From an uncultured Pirellula sp. (GTDB taxonomy: Bacteria > Planctomycetota > Planctomycetia > Pirellulales > Pirellulaceae), in contig CAITIF010000878.1 in assembly GCA_903892365.1 (NCBI GenBank), positions 1 to 5,188 on the forward strand: DNA of 5,188 nt, written 5' to 3'. Positions 1 through 5,188 of the stretch are shown here, piece by piece; positions within the stretch are counted from its first letter, which is position 1, and each line of letters opens with the position of its first letter. The notes under the pieces are model-generated. The model did not search any database and was not told where the DNA came from. It was given only the letters and a program-made list of their open reading frames with translations. The translations under genes and the position numbers were made by a program.

Positions 1-726
1 CAACAGGGCGGGAGTAGGGATTCCGAGTTTGCGCAACATCAAAAGGGGCGGATCGCAAACCTGTAAAAAGTACCTGACGCATCAGTATGCCGCATCCGGC
101 TCAGTGCGGCTCAATTCAATCGCGTTGACCCTGCAGGGCTATCATGCAACCAACGCTACAGAGGTATTACGGTAAGCCGCCACAGAATTTTTCCAACATT
201 GCTGATTTAGCGGCAAACACTTTTCCGATAGCTTTTACAGATGACCCCTTCGGAGCTTTATCAGGGCAAACTCGATCTGGTCCAGCTGGGGGCAGCGTGG
301 ATCATTTCGCAAAGCTCCGTCGGGGTCATCTCTTAAAAGTGATGCCGGGCTTTTATCGGCAGGTAAGGGTTTCTACTTAACCACATCAAACTTGGTAGAA
401 AAATTCTTCCGACCATCGTTTGCATGGTGACGGTTAATTTGGTTCGGAGGATCGTAGAACTTTATTTCTGCATCCAAGTCGAACGAAAAGTATCCGCAAT
501 CAAGATCCATCCGCCAACTAAACCGATTGCGTTGCCGGTGCCCTAAAGTCCTCATTCTAGGATTTGCACACACGGCATTTGCCAGTTTGCCAATATCCGC
601 GAGAATCCGCTGTCGCTGAATGCAAGCATTAGCCGATCATCGCAAAGTCGAGCCGTTTGGGAGAACAACAGCTCAGATTCCCATGCCTTCCTGACCCTTA
701 CGTTCGCTGACCCATCAACCAACCGC
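1..726. other. Left-hand stretch without a supportable gene
   Basis: No recognisable protein domain is seen in any frame. Two plus-strand frames are open from the left edge, one to a TAA at 64-66 and one to a TAA at about 169-171, so the tail of an off-window gene cannot be excluded, but neither reads like a known family. A 78-codon plus-strand ORF (144-380) runs straight through the inverted repeat at 232-339 and is probably accidental. A 66-codon minus-strand ORF (373-573, GTG start) has a somewhat protein-like C-terminal half, but I recognise no family. The stretch contains short palindromes such as CCCTGCAGGG at 129-138 and a 6-bp inverted pair GCCGCA/TGCGGC at 89-110. No convincing promoter for the downstream glycosyltransferase was found. 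Confidence 0.5.
232..339. repeat. Long imperfect inverted repeat (hairpin-forming)
   Basis: The left arm 239-259 and right arm 311-331 are reverse complements over 21 positions with only two central mismatches (249-250 against 320-321), separated by 51 bases. Beyond a small internal loop, CTTTTA (232-237) pairs with TAAAAG (334-339), and further out CCGATA (225-230) can pair with TATCGG (354-359). The heptamer GCTTTTA occurs in direct orientation at 231-237 and 349-355, flanking the core, though placed asymmetrically. No T-run follows either arm, so a simple intrinsic terminator is not supported. It could be a remnant of a small non-autonomous mobile element or a structured RNA; the sequence alone does not decide. 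Confidence 0.6.
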
Positions 727-1545
727 ATGTCCGAACAACAACGAACAATACTTGCTTCGGGCCCTTGTTCCGTGCACGCTTGGCCGGCCGAAGTTGCCAT
801 GAACAGCCTGAACCGGACATCCCGTCTCCTCGAGGAGGTAGTTCCCAGCGTGCAAACAGCTCCTACCCTCAGTGTCATAGTCCCAGTGTTCAACGAAGTG
901 CGCACGCTTCGTGAAATTGTTGAATCCGTAATGCGGCTTCATGTATCGAAACAAGTGATCATCGTTGACGACGGCAGCACCGATGGGACGCTTGAAGTGA
1001 TTGAATCGCTTCGACAAGAGTGTGGTGCGACAGTGCAGCTGCACGACCGGAACCAAGGCAAAGGGGCCGCCATTCAATCGGGCATTCGGTTAGCAATTGG
1101 CGACATCGTGATCGTGCAGGATGCCGACCTGGAATACAATCCCGAAGACATCCTAAGCGTCATTCAACCGATTTTGGACGGCGAAGCTGAAGTGGTTTTC
1201 GGATCGCGTTACCTTGCGAATTCTCATCAAGATCAATCTGCGTTTCATCGTTTTGGCAATGCGGTGCTTACCGGCTTAAGCAATTGGATGACTCAGCAAA
1301 AACTTACCGACATGGAAACGTGTTATAAGGCCTTCCGCAGGCAGCTTCTTCAGAGCATTCCGATTGAGCAGCAGAGATTCGGCTTTGAGCCGGAGATAAC
1401 GGCCAAGCTTGCAAAGAAAAAAATTGTAATTCGCGAGGTTCCGATCCGGTACCAGAGTCGGTCCTGGAAAGAGGGCAAGAAGATCGGGGTCAAAGACTTA
1501 TTCAACACCTTGTGGTGTATCTTGCGTTATCGTTTCGCATCGTAG
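727..1545 (+). CDS. Family 2 glycosyltransferase, polyprenyl-phosphate mannosyl/glucosyltransferase-like
   Basis: Predicted GT-A fold enzyme that transfers a sugar from a nucleotide-sugar donor, by family analogy (DPM1/DPG-synthase-like) onto a polyprenyl phosphate at the cytoplasmic membrane face; donor and acceptor are inferred. In the 272-residue longest form, the domain opens with LSVIVPVFNE (48-57), then VDDGSTDGT (80-88), a DxD-type QDADLEYNPED (131-141) expected to bind metal and nucleotide sugar, FGSRY (158-162), the subfamily signature LTDMETCYKAF (193-203), GFEPEITAK (219-227) and EGKKIGVKD (249-257). There is no C-terminal membrane segment or GtrA-like domain, so this is the soluble catalytic-domain-only form. 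Residues 1-46 precede the conserved domain. The frame is open back to a TAA at 544-546 with no ATG before 727. ATG 799 and GTG 850 are alternative starts; GTG 850 has the only good ribosome binding site and begins almost at the domain. I list the longest ATG form as the outer limit. The gene converges with the methyltransferase gene. Confidence 0.93.
   Translation: MSEQQRTILASGPCSVHAWPAEVAMNSLNRTSRLLEEVVPSVQTAPTLSVIVPVFNEVRTLREIVESVMRLHVSKQVIIVDDGSTDGTLEVIESLRQECGATVQLHDRNQGKGAAIQSGIRLAIGDIVIVQDADLEYNPEDILSVIQPILDGEAEVVFGSRYLANSHQDQSAFHRFGNAVLTGLSNWMTQQKLTDMETCYKAFRRQLLQSIPIEQQRFGFEPEITAKLAKKKIVIREVPIRYQSRSWKEGKKIGVKDLFNTLWCILRYRFAS
833..839 (+). promoter_or_regulatory. Shine-Dalgarno-like site inside the glycosyltransferase ORF
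   Basis: AGGAGGT lies 10-11 bases upstream of an in-frame GTG at 850-852. Translation from that GTG would give a 231-residue protein whose fourth to eighth residues lead directly into the LSVIVPVFNE strand, the usual beginning of single-domain members of this family. The spacing is on the long side. No comparable site precedes ATG 727 or ATG 799. The motif may also be chance, because it encodes part of LLEEVV in the longer form. Confidence 0.35.
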
Positions 1546-1549
1546 ATCA

Positions 1550-1638
1550 CGTTGGAATCGTTTTGTTCTGGTTTCTATTGTCGGGATAGAAGCCTGGTTG
1601 GCAGTTCCGAGCAGTTGGGGACAACTGCTCTACATTGT
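1550..1638 (+). repeat. Direct repeat copy 1, hairpin-rich intergenic element
   Basis: This 89-base block is repeated at 1737-1825, an offset of 187 bases, with only three differences (C1559/T1746, G1565/A1752, C1594/T1781). It starts four bases after the glycosyltransferase stop codon. Inside it, GGTTTCTAT (1570-1578) pairs with ATAGAAGCC (1586-1594) through one G-U pair around a 7-base loop, and GAGCAGTTG (1609-1617) pairs perfectly with CAACTGCTC (1622-1630) around the loop GGGA. A possible closing stem is GGAATC (1554-1559) with GATTCC (1676-1681). No U-tract follows, so it is not a textbook terminator. It looks like a member of a dispersed intergenic repeat family, but that needs a genome search. 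Confidence 0.85.
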
Positions 1639-1661
1639 AGAACAGTTGTCCTCAACTGTTC
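1609..1661. repeat. Nested palindrome: two hairpins that also pair with each other
   Basis: Arms 1609-1634 and 1636-1661 are reverse complements at 23 of 26 positions about a centre at 1635; two of the three exceptions are G-U pairs in plus-strand RNA. Each half is also a perfect hairpin on its own: GAGCAGTTG/CAACTGCTC with loop GGGA (1609-1630), and GAACAGTTG/CAACTGTTC with loop TCCT (1640-1661). The two loops, GGGA and TCCT, are themselves nearly complementary. The segment can therefore form either two adjacent 9-bp hairpins or one long stem. Only the first hairpin is present in the second repeat copy. Confidence 0.8.
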
Positions 1662-1736
1662 ATGAAGCTTGCAGAGATTCCCCATCTCAAGCCCCTGTTT
1701 GCTGGCATTCAACGCTCCGGTGAAAGTCGAAAAACG

Positions 1737-1825
1737 CGTTGGAATTGTTTTATTCTGGTTTCTATTGTCGGGATAGAAGCTTGGTTGGCAGTTCCGAGCA
1801 GTTGGGGACAACTGCTCTACATTGT
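1737..1825 (+). repeat. Direct repeat copy 2, shortened element
   Basis: This is 86 of 89 bases identical to 1550-1638, in the same orientation. It keeps the first hairpin (1757-1765 with 1773-1781, ending in a G-U instead of the G-C of copy 1) and the second hairpin (1796-1804 with 1809-1817), but diverges after ACATTGT and lacks the third hairpin. GGAATTG (1741-1747) is the exact reverse complement of CAATTCC (1827-1833), giving a closing stem that ends right next to the stop codon of the minus-strand methyltransferase gene (TAA at 1836-1834). It would therefore be transcribed as the 3' end of that mRNA. No U-tract is present on either strand. Confidence 0.85.
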
Positions 1826-1833
1826 GCAATTCC

Positions 1834-3060
1834 TTAAAGTACGCGGGCGACGATGCACTTCAGGTAGTCGGTTTCGGGGCATGACATACAACTTGGATGA
1901 TCGGGAGCGGCCCCGCGTTCTTCAAGAATTTGCACTTCGCGGTTTACACGCGTACTCACCCCACGAAGCATATCTCGAAAATCTTCCCTGGACACTCTTC
2001 CGGAGCAGCTGCACGTAACAAGCGTGCCACCTGGGTTCAGCATGCGCATCGCCAGGTAGTTTAGTTTATGGTACGCTCCCAGGGCCCTTTGAATATGGTC
2101 GCGTGAGCCCGCCAACCGAGGAGGATCCAAGACAATGGTGTCAAATCGCTCTTGCGCATCCAATTTTCGCGAAAGTGAATCAAAGAAATCAGCCTGCTCC
2201 CAAGTAATACGGCCTTCCAACTGGTTTAAGCTGGCATGTCGTCGGGCGGATTCCAGAGCCCTCTCGCTACTGTCCACGGCGATGATTTCCGACGTCTTGC
2301 AATGCTTCGCGATCGTAAGCGAGAAACCACCCACATAGCAACATATATCCAGTACTCGGGAATCAGGTTGCGTCCAACGTGCTGCGGCAAGCCGATTATC
2401 CCGTTGATCCAGATAAGTCCCTGTCTTTTGTCCATCTTTCAGGTCAACATGCCATTGAAGTCCATTCTCTTCGATCAAGACTGGTTCTTCGGGAGGCTGC
2501 CCAATCAAAAAGCGACTCTCGGGTTGCATCCCTTCGCTCTTGGCGGTCCGTTCCTCTACTTGCAACGATATACTCAAGGGACGGTAATGATGAAACAACC
2601 GTTCGACAATACAGTCCAGGAAGGGCATCAAGGCCGCTGAGGTAAGTTGGATCACCAAATGTTCCGCGTACTTATCAACCACCAGCCCGCTCAACTGGTC
2701 CGCCTCGCTGAAGACAATCCGCAACGCTTGCTGATGGGAGCCGTTGGCAAGCCGACTACGCAGCTGGATCGCTCGGTCGAGCCGCTTTTGAATCAGATCC
2801 TTCGTAATGAATTCACTGGAGTCCCATGTGAACATACGAACGCGAATACGACTGTTGGGGTTGTATAATCCTCGCCCGATCCACTTGGTTTCGTAGTTCA
2901 CCAGGTCCACTTGCTCCCCCACCGCCGGAGTCGAAGCGGGCTCAATGATAGAACTAGCTAAGATCCATGGATGGTGGCCTGAGAAGGAGCGTTTGTTTTG
3001 AGATTGAAGGATAATTTGACGAAGGACGGTCACAGGACGCTTTTCTGGTTCGATGAGCAC
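1834..3060 (-). CDS. RlmI-type class I SAM-dependent rRNA (cytosine-C5) methyltransferase
   Basis: Predicted cytoplasmic RNA methyltransferase of the COG1092 family. E. coli RlmI makes m5C1962 in 23S rRNA and is 396 residues long, against 408 here. Domains in order: an N-terminal PUA-like RNA-binding region (about 10-85, containing HHPWILASSI), a central EEHEE-like region with FSEADQLSGLVVDKY (117-131), the family hallmark DGQKTGTYLDQRDN (209-222), SAM-binding motif I VLDICCYVGGFS (236-247), the acidic ribose-binding AVDSSE (261-266), the catalytic-region VLDPPR (310-315) and VTCSCS (348-353), and the terminal YLKC motif (399-402). The domain is complete with no frameshift. The start listed is a GTG at 3060, the first candidate after an in-frame TGA (3072-3070); GTG 3033 would drop nine residues and fits the beginning of the PUA region well. 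Neither has a Shine-Dalgarno site. The exact target base is inferred from the family only. Confidence 0.94.
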   Translation of the reverse strand: MLIEPEKRPVTVLRQIILQSQNKRSFSGHHPWILASSIIEPASTPAVGEQVDLVNYETKWIGRGLYNPNSRIRVRMFTWDSSEFITKDLIQKRLDRAIQLRSRLANGSHQQALRIVFSEADQLSGLVVDKYAEHLVIQLTSAALMPFLDCIVERLFHHYRPLSISLQVEERTAKSEGMQPESRFLIGQPPEEPVLIEENGLQWHVDLKDGQKTGTYLDQRDNRLAAARWTQPDSRVLDICCYVGGFSLTIAKHCKTSEIIAVDSSERALESARRHASLNQLEGRITWEQADFFDSLSRKLDAQERFDTIVLDPPRLAGSRDHIQRALGAYHKLNYLAMRMLNPGGTLVTCSCSGRVSREDFRDMLRGVSTRVNREVQILEERGAAPDHPSCMSCPETDYLKCIVARVL

Positions 3061-3080
3061 AAAGGATATTCAAGATGTTT

Positions 3081-3086
3081 AGTATA
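3081..3086 (-). promoter_or_regulatory. Candidate -10 box for the methyltransferase gene
   Basis: On the minus strand this reads TATACT, five of six bases of the sigma-70 -10 consensus, in an A/T-rich context. Transcription would start around 3074, some 14 bases before GTG 3060 or about 41 before GTG 3033, which slightly favours the shorter protein. The only -35-like hexamer nearby is TTGGAT (3112-3107), at a poor 20-base spacing, so support is modest. Confidence 0.28.
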
Positions 3087-3203
3087 TTTCGCTTCCTCGA
3101 AGATGCATCCAAGGATTTACGCCAGAGCGCTGCGAAAAAGCTCGAACAAGGGCTCGCCAGCCCAGGCGACGAAACTTACCGTAGCCGTCCAGGGATACCA
3201 CTA

Positions 3204-3232
3204 TTGAGGAATCGGACCAAGGGCCCTATACT
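3204..3232 (+). promoter_or_regulatory. Candidate sigma-70-type promoter for the TPR / pseudouridine synthase pair
   Basis: TTGAGG (3204-3209, four of six to the -35 consensus) and TATACT (3227-3232, five of six to the -10 consensus) are separated by exactly 17 bases. The start site would be near 3239, leaving a leader of roughly 60 bases before ATG 3299. It lies inside the alternative ORF at 3075-3302, which argues that this ORF is not the translated one. Use of E. coli consensus sequences in this organism is an assumption. Confidence 0.45.
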
Positions 3233-3298
3233 GAGCCCCGATAGACCAACAAAATCCCAGAGAAAATTACATTTAGCCCAATTTGACGGCGCGACGAT

Positions 3299-4186
3299 AT
3301 GAAGAGCGAACGAAAACAAATTCAAGAATCGAACCTACTTGCCGACAAAATTGAAGCTCAGTTTGTCAAAGTAAAAAAAGCATTGCCAGCAATTCTTGCC
3401 GTTTCGGCCATTGTTTTGGTTAGCTTGCTCGGCTACGGACTTTATTCTTCGATGCAGGAAACAGCCGCCGCGAAAGCTTGGACGGCCTTGTATTTTTCGG
3501 ATACGGACCCGTCCGAATTAAACTCCATTTCCAGCGACTTTGCGGGCACATCGGCGGGCCAATGGGCAAAGCAAAAGGCGGGTGACGCGTACATGGCTAA
3601 GGCTTTGGAACGAGTCTACGTGGATCGAGAAGTCGCTGAGCAGTATTTCAAGCAAGCGATTGACGAATATCAAGGCGTAACAAGCACCACTAGCGACGTC
3701 TTCCTCAAGGAACGCGCCTGGTTCGGTCAAGCACAAGCTGCGGAAGGATTGGGCGATTCCGAACAAGCTGTTTCTTGTTATCGCAAGGTAACCGCCACTC
3801 CTGGATTGAGCCCCGAACTTTTGGCGAGCATCAATCAACGGGTCAATTGGATCGAAAGCAAATCAGGAGAGGCGTTCTTCGCTTGGTACAAACAACGTAA
3901 GTCCGCGGTTCCTGCCTTGCAACAAGCCGAACCAGTCAAGCTGCCATTGCCCGGGGCCCCAGATTTCCAATTCAAAGATTACCTTCCCTCGGACAAGCCA
4001 ACCGAACCCGCAGGTTCAACGACCGAACCGGCCGTAACCGAACCAGCCGCCACAGAGCCTGCAGCTTCAGAGCCTGCAGCAGCAACACCCGCTGCCGAAC
4101 CGGCAGTCGTGCCACCACCTGCTACAGAGCCGCCTGCTACCGAAGCTCCGGCAGCTGCTGAAACTCCGGCCACCGAACCCAAGTAG
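3299..4186 (+). CDS. Membrane-anchored tetratricopeptide-repeat protein with Thr/Glu/Pro/Ala-rich tail
   Basis: A 295-residue protein with four parts. Residues 1-28 are short, charged and probably cytoplasmic. Residues about 29-51 form one hydrophobic helix (LPAILAVSAIVLVSLLGYGL). Residues about 55-185 are helical and contain TPR-like units at about 88-126 and, more canonically, at 138-168 (WFGQAQAAEGLGDSEQAVSCY). Residues 235-295 are low-complexity TEPA-type repeats. The architecture, with a single N-terminal anchor and TPR helices outside the membrane, resembles the YfgM/TPR_21 group, so a scaffolding or chaperone-like role at the envelope is possible but inferred. The helix is not a lipoprotein signal, since no lipobox cysteine follows it. 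ATG 3299 is chosen because the hydrophobic segment then sits where expected for a signal anchor; no Shine-Dalgarno site is seen. A candidate promoter lies about 70-95 bases upstream. The next gene begins 50 bases after the stop, so co-transcription is likely. Confidence 0.85.
   Translation: MKSERKQIQESNLLADKIEAQFVKVKKALPAILAVSAIVLVSLLGYGLYSSMQETAAAKAWTALYFSDTDPSELNSISSDFAGTSAGQWAKQKAGDAYMAKALERVYVDREVAEQYFKQAIDEYQGVTSTTSDVFLKERAWFGQAQAAEGLGDSEQAVSCYRKVTATPGLSPELLASINQRVNWIESKSGEAFFAWYKQRKSAVPALQQAEPVKLPLPGAPDFQFKDYLPSDKPTEPAGSTTEPAVTEPAATEPAASEPAAATPAAEPAVVPPPATEPPATEAPAAAETPATEPK
4001..4183 (+). repeat. Degenerate coding repeat (TEPA-type tail)
   Basis: The last 61 codons of the TPR gene are dominated by Thr-Glu-Pro-Ala and Ser/Ala-Glu-Pro-Ala units, encoded by variants of ACCGAACCGGCC, ACAGAGCCTGCA and similar. 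Synonymous codons vary between units, so the repeat is kept at protein level rather than being a fresh DNA slippage product. Such tails are usually disordered and variable in length; an extended periplasmic or wall-spanning linker is one possibility. Runs of complementary codons create a misleading long minus-strand ORF (3979-4182) rich in Ala, Gly, Ser and Val. Confidence 0.75.
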
Positions 4187-4236
4187 ACGCGTCTTTTTTT
4201 GTTGTTGCTGATTCTCTTCTATTGATTTGATACCCC

Positions 4237-5188
4237 ATGTCCAGCGCTGATGTTCCGGAAGAGATCCCGTTGGATGAGTTCGAATTGCCGACAGAGGTTC
4301 TTTCCGAAACGAGCGATCCGATTTCGCCGTCGTTGATTGACGCCGACCGCAACGTGGAATTCGTGGTCTCCGAAGAGCACTCGGGCAAGCGAGTGGATTT
4401 AGTTCTCACGTTAATGCTAGATGGTTACAGCCGAGTTTTCCTGCGAAAGATCGTTGCTGAAAACAAGGTTTTCGTGGACGGCAAGCCTGTGAAGCCCGCC
4501 TTTAAAGTCTTCGCTGGCCATGTTGTCACCATTCAGTTGCTACCATTGCCTCCCACAGATGGTCCGATCGCAGAAAATATTCCGCTAGACATTTTGTTTG
4601 AAGACGAATGCATGGTGATCGTCAACAAGCCACCCGGGATGGTCGTGCATCCTGCGAAAGGACATTGGTCTGGAACATTAACGGCCGCGCTTGCCTACCA
4701 TTTTAAAGACCTCAGCGATGCCGGCGGACCGACTCGACCTGGCATCGTGCACCGTTTGGACCGCGACACCAGCGGAGTGATCGCCATTGCAAAAACGAAT
4801 GAAGTCCATTTTAAGCTCTGCGCCCAATTCGAAGCGCGCGAAGTGAAAAAGACCTACATTGCAATTGTGTCTGGTTCCTTGGACCGCGACCGAGACCGCA
4901 TAAGCCAACCTATCGGCCACCACCCGTTCCAGCGGGACAAGATGGCTTGCCGCGCGGGCCATTCGTCCAGCCGCGATGCAGAGACTCATTTTGAGGTCAT
5001 GCAGCGGTTTCGAGGTTACATGATGCTGAACGTCTTTCCAAAGACCGGGCGAACTCATCAAATTCGGCTGCATTTGGCCCATATTGGATGCCCTGTTCTT
5101 TGCGATCGACTCTATGGTGGGCATGCATCGATAACGCGAGGGCAATTGCAACGTCGCTACGTCCGAGGTCTCGCACCTCAAGACAGCG
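4237..5188 (+). CDS. RluA/RluD-family RNA pseudouridine synthase (3' end off window)
   Basis: Predicted cytoplasmic enzyme isomerising specific uridines to pseudouridine in RNA; RluC and RluD, the S4-containing members, act on 23S rRNA. The 317 residues visible comprise an acidic extension (1-48), an S4 RNA-binding domain (about 49-101, with SGKRVD and KVFVDGKPVKP), then the catalytic domain: DILFEDECMVIVNKPPGMVVHP (about 118-139), the motif GIVHRLDRDTSGV (169-181) with catalytic Asp175, and KTGRTHQIRLHLAHIG (269-284) followed by DRLYGG. All core residues are intact. ATG 4237 is the first start after an in-frame TGA at 4228-4230; no Shine-Dalgarno site is visible. E. coli RluD has 326 residues, so allowing for the extension some tens of C-terminal residues are missing beyond the edge. 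It probably shares a transcript with the TPR gene upstream. The exact target uridines cannot be read from the sequence; RluC-like or RluD-like specificity remains open. Confidence 0.95.
   Translation, partial: MSSADVPEEIPLDEFELPTEVLSETSDPISPSLIDADRNVEFVVSEEHSGKRVDLVLTLMLDGYSRVFLRKIVAENKVFVDGKPVKPAFKVFAGHVVTIQLLPLPPTDGPIAENIPLDILFEDECMVIVNKPPGMVVHPAKGHWSGTLTAALAYHFKDLSDAGGPTRPGIVHRLDRDTSGVIAIAKTNEVHFKLCAQFEAREVKKTYIAIVSGSLDRDRDRISQPIGHHPFQRDKMACRAGHSSSRDAETHFEVMQRFRGYMMLNVFPKTGRTHQIRLHLAHIGCPVLCDRLYGGHASITRGQLQRRYVRGLAPQDS

Noticed and set aside
27..60. Seven-base inverted repeat GTTTGCG/CGCAAAC, and a similar one, CGCAATC/GATTGCG, at 495-531.
   Set aside because: Inverted matches of this length and spacing are expected several times by chance in 5 kb; no T-run or other supporting context.
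144..380. A 78-codon plus-strand ORF in the left region.
   Set aside because: It passes through both arms of the inverted repeat and shows no family resemblance or ribosome binding site.
552..1077. Two minus-strand ORFs (552-905 and 715-1077).
   Set aside because: They are antisense to the glycosyltransferase, whose motifs are unambiguous, and have no recognisable domains.
1575..1829. An 84-codon minus-strand ORF across the repeat region, and a 118-codon plus-strand ORF (1662-2018).
   Set aside because: Both are made of the repeat sequence, and the second also runs into the antisense of the methyltransferase 3' end. No domain is seen; the open frames are by-products of the duplication.
1550..1833. 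The paired repeats as a minimal CRISPR array.
   Set aside because: The repeat unit is too long (89 bases), the spacing of 98 bases is wrong, there are only two copies and no cas gene is present.
4185..4200. Palindrome AGACGCGTCT followed by seven T residues just after the TPR stop codon, resembling an intrinsic terminator.
   Set aside because: The palindrome has no room for a loop; opening one leaves only about three pairs. The downstream gene starts 50 bases on, so read-through is more likely.
4678..5181. A 167-codon minus-strand ORF.
   Set aside because: It is antisense to the pseudouridine synthase catalytic domain, including its catalytic motif, and has no recognisable domain.

Overview
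The window looks like chromosomal DNA from a bacterium, most likely a member of the Planctomycetota (Pirellulales-like). That is an inference from gene style: a membrane-anchored TPR protein with a Thr/Glu/Pro/Ala tail, mostly leaderless-looking or non-Shine-Dalgarno starts, loosely packed genes, and roughly balanced base composition. No marker gene in the window proves it.

Layout: positions 1-726 contain no gene I can support, but do hold a strong imperfect inverted repeat (232-339). A family 2 glycosyltransferase of the polyprenyl-phosphate mannosyl/glucosyltransferase type follows on the plus strand (727-1545, true start uncertain). It converges with a minus-strand RlmI-type (COG1092) class I SAM-dependent RNA methyltransferase (1834-3060). 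The 288 bases between their stop codons are largely filled by two direct copies of a hairpin-rich repeat, the most interesting structure in the window. A divergent intergenic region with candidate promoters then leads to a plus-strand pair: a membrane-anchored TPR protein (3299-4186) and, 50 bases later, an RluA/RluD-family pseudouridine synthase (4237 onward) cut off by the right edge.

Functional themes: two of the four genes act on RNA (an rRNA cytosine methyltransferase by family, and a uridine isomerase), one is a glycosyltransferase probably acting on a lipid-linked sugar donor pathway, and one is an envelope scaffold-type protein. They do not form an evident single pathway. The TPR and pseudouridine synthase genes are probably co-transcribed. 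I see no defence system, CRISPR array, transposase, tRNA or rRNA. The candidate novelty is the folded repeat family at 1550-1833, with the 232-339 inverted repeat as a second, weaker candidate.
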